A stretch of DNA of 8,502 nt, taken from the NCBI GenBank assembly GCA_964523005.1, contig CAZFZL010000064.1, positions 1-8,502 on the forward strand, in the 5' to 3' direction. The DNA comes from UMGS1307 sp964523005. GTDB lineage: Bacteria; Bacillota; Clostridia; Oscillospirales; CAG-382. The notes under the pieces were generated by a model that was given only the letters and a program-made list of their open reading frames with translations, made no database searches and was not told where the DNA came from. This document shows positions 1-4,789 of the stretch, piece after piece. A program made the translations under genes and the position numbers. How positions within the stretch are numbered: the stretch's first letter is position 1; each line of letters begins with the position of its first letter.

Positions 1-361
1 GTCGTCGATAATGATAGGAATAATAACATATATTTCCGTGCTCGAACGTACCAAGGAAATAGGTATACTTCGCTCGATAGGCGCTTCAAAGCGCAATATC
101 TCGCAGGTGTTCAATGCCGAAACGCTTATAATCGGGCTGACCGCCGGACTTATCGGTATCGGCATCTCTCTTGCGTGCTGTCCTCTAATAACATACCTTG
201 TCAAGTCGCTCAGCGGAGTGACTGAGATACGCGCATATCTCGAACCGCTCCACTGCGTGATACTCATAGCAATAAGCATGGCGTTGACACTGCTGAGCGG
301 ACTGCTGCCGGCGCGCATGGCGGCAAAGAAAGACCCCGTGGAAGCGCTCAGAAGCGAATAA
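1..361 (+). CDS. FtsX-like ABC transporter permease, C-terminal end (5' partial)
   Basis: The open frame runs in from the left edge (first full codon at base 2) and stops with TAA at 359-361, so only about the last 119 residues are visible. The ATG at 11 is internal and not the start. The fragment shows the typical FtsX/MacB permease C-terminus: a transmembrane helix, the cytoplasmic motif LERTKEIGILRSIGAS, two further hydrophobic segments, and the ending PARMAAKKDPVEALR. In this family the LER..EIG.LR..GA segment follows a transmembrane helix and the permease works with an ATP-binding partner that may be a separate protein or fused. Export of peptides, lipoproteins or antimicrobials is usual, but the substrate cannot be read from this end. 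The gene is closed by a terminator 10 bases after the stop, so it ends its own operon. The family call is firm; the specific transporter is unknown. Confidence 0.9.
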   Translation, partial: SSIMIGIITYISVLERTKEIGILRSIGASKRNISQVFNAETLIIGLTAGLIGIGISLACCPLITYLVKSLSGVTEIRAYLEPLHCVILIAISMALTLLSGLLPARMAAKKDPVEALRSE

Positions 362-370
362 ACGCAATTA

Positions 371-398
371 AGAGCTGTAAAAATACAGCTCTTTTTTT
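371..398 (+). terminator. Intrinsic terminator behind the ABC permease gene
   Basis: Perfect 9-bp stem AGAGCTGTA (371-379) and TACAGCTCT (384-392) with an AAAA loop. The run of T from 392 to 398 begins with the last stem base. It starts 10 bases after the permease stop codon. Confidence 0.93.
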
Positions 399-399
399 A

Positions 400-428
400 T
401 TGCATATCGCAATAAAATGTGATACAAT
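400..428 (+). promoter_or_regulatory. Sigma-A type promoter of the glycerate kinase gene
   Basis: A -35 box TTGCAT (400-405) and a -10 box TACAAT (423-428) are separated by exactly 17 bases. A TGA directly before the -10 box (420-422) fits the extended -10 pattern TGn. The predicted transcript starts near 435, giving a leader of about 22 bases. The -35 box begins two bases after the T-run of the preceding terminator. Confidence 0.75.
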
Positions 429-456
429 TTACACGAGAAAAAAAGGAATCGATGAT

Positions 457-1578
457 ATGAAAATTACGATAGCAATGGATTCGTTCAAAGGTACGCTCAG
501 CGCACGCGAAAGCTGCGAATGCATCGCCGACGCGCTCCCGGATGGCTTTTTTGCGACGCTTGTTCCGCTCTCGGACGGCGGTGAAGGCATATGCGATGTT
601 TTGTCGGCACAAAGCGGCTTTTACTATGTAAATTGCCCCTCTGCCGACGTATACGGTAATGCACGCACGGGCAGATACCTCGTCTCGAACGACAGCGCTT
701 TCATCGAGAGTGCGCTCTCATGCGGTATAACTCAGACCGTCACCGGCAGACAAAGTCCGCTTATTACCACGACCTGCGGCGTTGGGCTTGAAATACTCCA
801 TGCGCTTAAGAACGGCTGTAAAAGCATATATGTTTTCGTCGGCGGAACCGCTGTCAACGATCTCGGAACGGGCATGGCGCGTGCGCTCGGATACCGTTTT
901 ACCGACGCTAACGGGAACGAAACGTGTCTTAGCGGAGGCTCTGTCGGCGATACCGCGTTCATCGACGCGCGAAACGCAGTACCAATACCGACGGACGTGC
1001 ATATATACGCGCCGACGGACGTTACCAACCCTCTCTGCGGTGAAAACGGAGCGTCAATGGTCTATTCGATGCAGAAGGGCGCGTCGCGCGAAGAAGCGGT
1101 GATGCTTGACGATGCGCTGCGCCATATGGCAGCCCTCATAAAGCAAACACTCAAAGCAAATGTGTCAAAAATACCCGGCTCAGGCGCCGGCGGCGGACTC
1201 GGCGGCGGACTTATCGCGTTCTGCGGTGCTTCGGTGACAAGCGGATTTGATGTGATCTCGAAGCTTCTGAACCTCGAAAAAGCGATCATCGAGAGCGATG
1301 CCGTTATCACCGGCGAGGGAAAAACAGATATGCAAACGGCTTTTGGCAAGCTCCCGGCACGCGTTGCGCAGCTCGCCGCAAAGCATGGCAAGCCCTGCTA
1401 CATAATAAGCGGCCGCGTCACAGAAGACGTAAAGGCGCACGGAATGCCCGGCGTAACCGCTTTTTACGAAGCGGCTGGCAACAGCATAGCGGACGCAGAA
1501 GCCTTTTCGCACGCATATACTTATCTTAAGAAGAGCGCTCAGCGAATGCTCTTAGATATAAAAGCAGAAAGAAAATAA
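457..1578 (+). CDS. Glycerate kinase (type 1 / GarK-GlxK family)
   Basis: Phosphorylates D-glycerate with ATP in the cytoplasm, feeding it into lower glycolysis as phosphoglycerate; enzymes of this family mostly make 2-phosphoglycerate. The 373-residue product matches the usual length. Visible family motifs are MDSFKGTLSA (residues 7-16), SDGGEG (39-44), GGTAVNDLGTGMARALGY (129-146), DVTNPLCGENGAS (188-200), the glycine-rich GAGGGLGGG (243-251) and ITGEGKTDMQT (284-294). The start at 457 is chosen because AAAAGGAA (441-448) sits 8 bases upstream and the product then begins MKITIAMDSFKG, the family N-terminus. An upstream TTG at 400 would add 19 unrelated residues and lies inside the promoter. 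The gene has its own promoter and is flanked by non-coding DNA on both sides, so it appears monocistronic. No glycerate-producing gene or regulator lies beside it, so the source of its substrate is not evident. Confidence 0.95.
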   Translation: MKITIAMDSFKGTLSARESCECIADALPDGFFATLVPLSDGGEGICDVLSAQSGFYYVNCPSADVYGNARTGRYLVSNDSAFIESALSCGITQTVTGRQSPLITTTCGVGLEILHALKNGCKSIYVFVGGTAVNDLGTGMARALGYRFTDANGNETCLSGGSVGDTAFIDARNAVPIPTDVHIYAPTDVTNPLCGENGASMVYSMQKGASREEAVMLDDALRHMAALIKQTLKANVSKIPGSGAGGGLGGGLIAFCGASVTSGFDVISKLLNLEKAIIESDAVITGEGKTDMQTAFGKLPARVAQLAAKHGKPCYIISGRVTEDVKAHGMPGVTAFYEAAGNSIADAEAFSHAYTYLKKSAQRMLLDIKAERK

Positions 1579-1699
1579 CTTAAGGCGTTCTGTATATAAC
1601 CCATACTGAATAAAACGCTTTATGTAAGCATATTCATGCAACGTGCGCGTTGCTGCTTCCGGAACGGCCGCCACAGCACCACTGTTTTGACGTTTTGTA
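1579..1699. other. Intergenic region between the glycerate kinase gene and the lipid operon
   Basis: Non-coding stretch with no recognised RNA gene. It holds a small perfect hairpin, GCAACG (1638-1643) / TGCG loop / CGTTGC (1648-1653), without a T-run, and a weaker imperfect pairing of AAGGCGTT (about 1582-1589) with AACGCTT (about 1613-1619). Neither is a convincing intrinsic terminator, so how glycerate kinase transcription ends here is unclear. Confidence 0.5.
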
Positions 1700-1728
1700 T
1701 TGACAAAAAACAAAAAATGAGTTATCAT
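1700..1728 (+). promoter_or_regulatory. Consensus sigma-A promoter of the lipid operon
   Basis: A perfect -35 box TTGACA (1700-1705) is followed after exactly 17 bases, mostly A, by the -10 box TATCAT (1723-1728). The predicted start of transcription is near 1735, about 22 bases before the ATG at 1757. The arrangement suggests strong housekeeping expression. No operator-like dyad is visible. Confidence 0.85.
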
Positions 1729-1756
1729 ATCAGTATTGAAAATAAGGGTACGGGAT

Positions 1757-2881
1757 ATGGACAATAACAACACTCCAAAAAAAAGACGTTACATATTTGA
1801 TATACTGTTCCTTTTGGTCCTTGTTGCTGCGACGTTCTGGCTTATATTTTCGCAATCTGAGCTTGACGACATAGGACGCGCGCTGAAGCACACAGATTTC
1901 AAATGGCTTATACCTGCGGCGGGGATGGTTTTTGTTTGCATCTTCTGCGAAGGCTTCAATTACATGGTCGTACTCGGCGAGCTTGGAACACGGATTACAG
2001 CAAGACGAAGCATGACATACGCCGCGATCGATCTTTATTTTTGTGCAATAACCCCCTCAGCATCCGGAGGTCAGCCGGCGGCGACTTACTATATGGCTAA
2101 GGATGGTGTTTCAGTCGCCAACTCAAGCGCAGCGATCCTCTTCTTTACTCTCCAATGCAAGATTATCAACTTTTTATATCTCGCGGTTGTTTTGATATTC
2201 AGACCGCTTTTTGTCACCACCCAATCGCTGGCGTTCAGGATCATGCTTGTTGCAGGAATTTGCGTGAGCTTCCTGCTGATGCTATTCATCACGATAGCGA
2301 TGCTCAAGCCTGTTATAGTTGAAAAACTCGTAAGTGTGCTTTGCAGGTTACTTTCAGCCCTAAAGCTCATAAAGCGTTCGCAGAAAACCGCTGAGCGGTT
2401 CAGACATGTCGGACTTGACTTCAAGGTCGCGGCAAAGGAGCTTTGCGGAAAAAAGAGAGTCTTTTTCAAAAGCTTGCTGTTCTGCTTTTTTCAGCGCACC
2501 GCATTGTTTTCAGTCGTTTGGTTTATATACCGTGCGCTCGGTTTTTCGCAGCTTGACTTTCTCACAGTCATATCGTGTCAGGTGCTACTTTCAGTCGCCG
2601 TTGACTTCATTCCTCTGCCGGGTGCAATAGGGGCGACCGAAATGTCGTTTCTGCATGTCTTCCGCGGTATTTTTCCGCAAGCGGCGCTGCTGCCGGCGAT
2701 GCTGATGACACGAATGTGCAACTTCTATCTGTGTCTCATCGTATGCGCTGTTATCACGCTCTCAAATATCATTCGTCTTTCGGTAAGGCAAAACCACGCA
2801 AACACCGCGCTGCATGAAAAAAGCTCCGCCGGAGATGAAATAATAGACGAAAAGGACAATAACGATGATAGGCTTTTATAA
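1757..2881 (+). CDS. YbhN/LPG-synthase transmembrane-domain family protein (flippase-like)
   Basis: Integral membrane protein of 374 residues with about seven or eight hydrophobic segments (for example near 13-31, 49-64, 125-148, 161-183, 236-258 and 312-340). It carries the hallmarks of the lysylphosphatidylglycerol synthase transmembrane family: TPSASGGQPAATYY (99-112) and IPLPGAIGATE (285-295). In MprF this membrane part flips aminoacylated lipids, while a separate C-terminal domain makes them. That synthase domain is absent here; after the last helix only a short charged tail follows. The protein is therefore unlikely to be an LPG synthase by itself. A lipid-translocating role is an inference supported by the pssA and psd genes behind it. 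The start at 1757 has AAGGG (1744-1748) 8 bases upstream; a TTG at 1736 lies too close to the predicted transcript start. The last 17 bases overlap pssA. Confidence 0.88.
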   Translation: MDNNNTPKKRRYIFDILFLLVLVAATFWLIFSQSELDDIGRALKHTDFKWLIPAAGMVFVCIFCEGFNYMVVLGELGTRITARRSMTYAAIDLYFCAITPSASGGQPAATYYMAKDGVSVANSSAAILFFTLQCKIINFLYLAVVLIFRPLFVTTQSLAFRIMLVAGICVSFLLMLFITIAMLKPVIVEKLVSVLCRLLSALKLIKRSQKTAERFRHVGLDFKVAAKELCGKKRVFFKSLLFCFFQRTALFSVVWFIYRALGFSQLDFLTVISCQVLLSVAVDFIPLPGAIGATEMSFLHVFRGIFPQAALLPAMLMTRMCNFYLCLIVCAVITLSNIIRLSVRQNHANTALHEKSSAGDEIIDEKDNNDDRLL

Positions 2882-3482
2882 CGCATCAGTCATCGCAACA
2901 TATCTCAGTCTTGCTTCGGCGCTTTTCGGAATGTATTTCGCGTACAACGTACAGATACCTCAGGCAATGCTGTGTCTGATGTTTTCGGGATTTTGCGATA
3001 TGTTCGACGGTAAGATCGCCCGTCATATAACCAGAACAAAGCAAGAACAGGATTTCGGTATCCAGCTTGATTCTCTCGCCGATTTGGTATGCTTCGGCGT
3101 TCTTCCATCTGTTATTGGATATGCTTTAGGATTAAAGCAGGTCTATTACATAATCATTCTCATTCTATATGTTATTTGCGGACTTATACGCCTCGCTTAT
3201 TTCAATGTCACCGAGCAGGAGCGTCAGAACGTCGAAACGACTGTCAGAAAGTATTACGAGGGGCTTCCGATCACTTCCGTAGCACTGATATTACCGGCGC
3301 TGTTTTGCTTTTCAAAGCTTATCGGCGGCCTGTTTCCTATCGTATACGCAAGCGCTCTCGTGCTGCTCGCCGCCGCATTTATAATTCGCTTTAAAGTTAA
3401 AAAACCCGACAATCTCATGCTCGTGATTATGCTGATCGCCGGCATAGCCGTGACTGCAGTACTCGCGGTCATCTATCTATGA
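2865..3482 (+). CDS. pssA: CDP-diacylglycerol--serine O-phosphatidyltransferase (phosphatidylserine synthase)
   Basis: Membrane enzyme that joins L-serine to CDP-diacylglycerol, giving phosphatidylserine and CMP. The 205-residue protein has the CDP-alcohol phosphotransferase signature in full: D45, D48-G49, A52-R53, G65, D69 and D73, in the segment from 45 to 73, followed by DLVCFGVLP (73-81). The later RLAYFN (109-114) and YEGLPIT (131-137) fit the serine-using branch of the family. Several hydrophobic helices (about 8-26, 32-44, 93-112, 138-150, 155-175 and 185-204) match the membrane-embedded type II enzymes of Gram-positive bacteria. The ATG at 2865 has AAAGGA (2851-2856) 8 bases upstream. 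The gene begins 17 bases inside the flippase-like gene and ends in a 4-base ATGA overlap with psd, so the three are surely co-transcribed and probably translationally coupled. Confidence 0.95.
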   Translation: MIGFYNASVIATYLSLASALFGMYFAYNVQIPQAMLCLMFSGFCDMFDGKIARHITRTKQEQDFGIQLDSLADLVCFGVLPSVIGYALGLKQVYYIIILILYVICGLIRLAYFNVTEQERQNVETTVRKYYEGLPITSVALILPALFCFSKLIGGLFPIVYASALVLLAAAFIIRFKVKKPDNLMLVIMLIAGIAVTAVLAVIYL

Positions 3483-4339
3483 ACGTCACCACCAAACGCC
3501 GCACTACATGCAAGCGCGGCGACGCTTTGATGCGCTCGGCATCGTTTCTCTACACGAACGCTGTCGGGCGAGTATTATTAAAAATACTGATTCAGCCGTG
3601 GGTCTCACGTGTCGGCGGCGTTGTTGCCGACAGCGGATTCTCACGTCTTTTTATACGCCGCTTTGTGAAAAAGCACGCGATAGACACGAAGCGTTTTGAA
3701 GAACGTAAATACCGTTCCTTCAACGATTTTTTCACACGCAAGCTCAAGGAGAACTGCTTCGACGCCTCTCCTGACGCTTTGATTTCACCGTGTGATGCGC
3801 TCGTCACTTATTACGAAATCACTGACAGCGCAATTTTCGGAATAAAGGGGTCGGAATATACTGTCGCTTCACTGACGGGAAATGAAGAAGACGCACAGAA
3901 GTATCGCGGCGGCACGTGTCTTGTTTTCAGACTATGCGTCAACGATTATCACAGATACTGCTTTTTCGACGACGGATGTATTATTTCGTCGAAAAAAATC
4001 AAGGGTGTTCTTCACACAGTTCAACCCATAGCGCACGCACCCGCCGATGTATTTGTGCAAAATAGCCGCGAGGTCACATATCTCGACACTGACAATTTTT
4101 CAGAATCCGTACAGATAGAGGTCGGTGCGCTGCTCGTAGGCAGGATAACAAACGATCATACGGCGCGTGAATTCAGGCGCGGGCAGGAAAAAGGCAGGTT
4201 TGAATTCGGCGGCTCAACGATCGTGCTTCTGCTCAAGAAGGGCGCGGCGCTGACCGACGAAGAGATTGTATCCAATTCACTCGCCGGTCTTGAGACCCGC
4301 GTTTTCTGCGGAGAGCGGATCGGTTCTACCTCGCGGTGA
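3479..4339 (+). CDS. psd: Phosphatidylserine decarboxylase proenzyme
   Basis: Converts phosphatidylserine to phosphatidylethanolamine, the second step after PssA. The 286-residue proenzyme contains FNDFFTRKLK (81-90), SPCDALV (103-109), DYHRYCF (156-162), VGALLVGRI (215-223) and the self-cleavage motif GGST (244-247). Cleavage before S246 would give a pyruvoyl-bearing alpha subunit of 41 residues. D106 and H158 are the likely partners of S246 in the maturation triad known from the family. GGST instead of LGST is common in the Gram-positive type II branch. The ATG at 3479 overlaps the pssA stop as ATGA and has no clear ribosome binding site of its own, which fits translation by re-initiation. 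An alternative ATG at 3530 (residue 18) would give MRSASFLYTNAVGR and also fits the family. There is no terminator directly after the stop, and the 3' end overlaps the opposite-strand gene by 63 bases. Confidence 0.94.
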   Translation: MNVTTKRRTTCKRGDALMRSASFLYTNAVGRVLLKILIQPWVSRVGGVVADSGFSRLFIRRFVKKHAIDTKRFEERKYRSFNDFFTRKLKENCFDASPDALISPCDALVTYYEITDSAIFGIKGSEYTVASLTGNEEDAQKYRGGTCLVFRLCVNDYHRYCFFDDGCIISSKKIKGVLHTVQPIAHAPADVFVQNSREVTYLDTDNFSESVQIEVGALLVGRITNDHTAREFRRGQEKGRFEFGGSTIVLLLKKGAALTDEEIVSNSLAGLETRVFCGERIGSTSR

Positions 4340-4744
4340 AAACATACGCTCAACGCATCGTGAGATCAGATTTGCGATGAGGATGGCAGGGTACGTAAGC
4401 ACTGCCCATGCCGCCGAAAAATACGGACATATCTGTCCTAACAGATTAAACGGCAACCCGGAATAATCCCAAACGCCAAGCTTTAGCCAAAGATTAACTA
4501 CTACTCCCGTCAAAAACTCGCACAGCGTGACTGCCGCTGACCCTACAAACAGTTTTATTACCAAAATGCTTCGATAGATTACTTTCGTTCTGTTGCAGAG
4601 CGCATCTATCAGCAGCAGACAGACGCCACCGAGCGCGAACATTGAGATATGTGTCCTGCGTCTGTACAGCAGCTCGATACAACAGTAAATCGCACCGCCG
4701 CACACAAGCAGCACCGCACTCCTCGTTAGAACAACCTTTTTCAA
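4277..4744 (-). CDS. CmpB-like putative ABC transporter permease (small membrane protein)
   Basis: Predicted 155-residue membrane protein with about four helices (near 8-25, 35-50, 60-84 and 105-128). The patterns YCCIELLYRRRTHISMFALG (20-39), CEFLTGVVVNLWLKLGVWDY (75-94) and SGLPFNLLGQICPYFSAAW (95-113) are those of the family annotated as putative ABC transporter permease CmpB (Pfam PF06541), whose real function is not established. The start is proposed as TTG at 4744: GGAGGGG lies 8 bases upstream and the product begins MKKVVLTRSAVLLV. An in-frame ATG at 4804 would begin inside the YfhO gene and translate the terminator hairpin (NPPDQNISGG), so it is rejected. The last 63 bases overlap psd tail to tail. 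The promoter is uncertain: either read-through from the YfhO gene or a weak promoter inside that gene's end. The family is fairly clear; the function is unknown. Confidence 0.83.
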   Translation of the reverse strand: MKKVVLTRSAVLLVCGGAIYCCIELLYRRRTHISMFALGGVCLLLIDALCNRTKVIYRSILVIKLFVGSAAVTLCEFLTGVVVNLWLKLGVWDYSGLPFNLLGQICPYFSAAWAVLTYPAILIANLISRCVERMFSPRGRTDPLSAENAGLKTGE

Positions 4745-4745
4745 T

Positions 4746-4789
4746 AAAAAATCCCCTCCGGAGATATTTTGGTCCGGAGGGTTTTTTTT
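4746..4789. terminator. Bidirectional intrinsic terminator between the YfhO gene and the CmpB-like gene
   Basis: Perfect 9-bp GC-rich stem CCCTCCGGA (4754-4762) and TCCGGAGGG (4773-4781) with a 10-base loop. On the + strand it is followed by eight T (4782-4789). On the - strand, after GA, it is followed by six T (4751-4746). Leftward transcripts of the YfhO gene reach it directly after their TAA stop (4790-4788). Rightward transcripts of the psd operon would also stop here, as no earlier terminator is seen. Confidence 0.9.
4753..4759 (-). promoter_or_regulatory. Ribosome binding site of the CmpB-like gene, inside the terminator stem
   Basis: On the - strand GGAGGGG (4759 down to 4753) is a near-perfect Shine-Dalgarno sequence ending 8 bases before the TTG at 4744. 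Six of its seven bases are in the downstream arm of the terminator hairpin. In any transcript that includes the hairpin, the site would be paired and hidden. It decides the choice of the TTG start. Confidence 0.7.

Noticed and set aside
400..456. Longer glycerate kinase start at a TTG, adding 19 residues
   Set aside because: The stretch overlaps the predicted promoter, has no ribosome binding site, and the added residues do not fit the family. ATG 457 has a good site and yields the family N-terminus.
1638..1653. Hairpin as terminator of the glycerate kinase gene
   Set aside because: The stem is only 6 bp and is followed by TGCTTCCGG, with no T-run.
1736..1756. TTG start for the flippase-like protein, adding 7 residues
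   Set aside because: It lies at the predicted transcription start, leaving no leader. ATG 1757 has AAGGG at the right distance.
2089..2469. Open frame of 126 codons on the - strand opposite the flippase-like gene
   Set aside because: A mirror of the membrane-protein codons with no start signals or family features.
1757..2881. Full MprF-type lysylphosphatidylglycerol synthase
   Set aside because: The C-terminal aminoacyl-transfer domain is absent and the protein ends shortly after its last helix.
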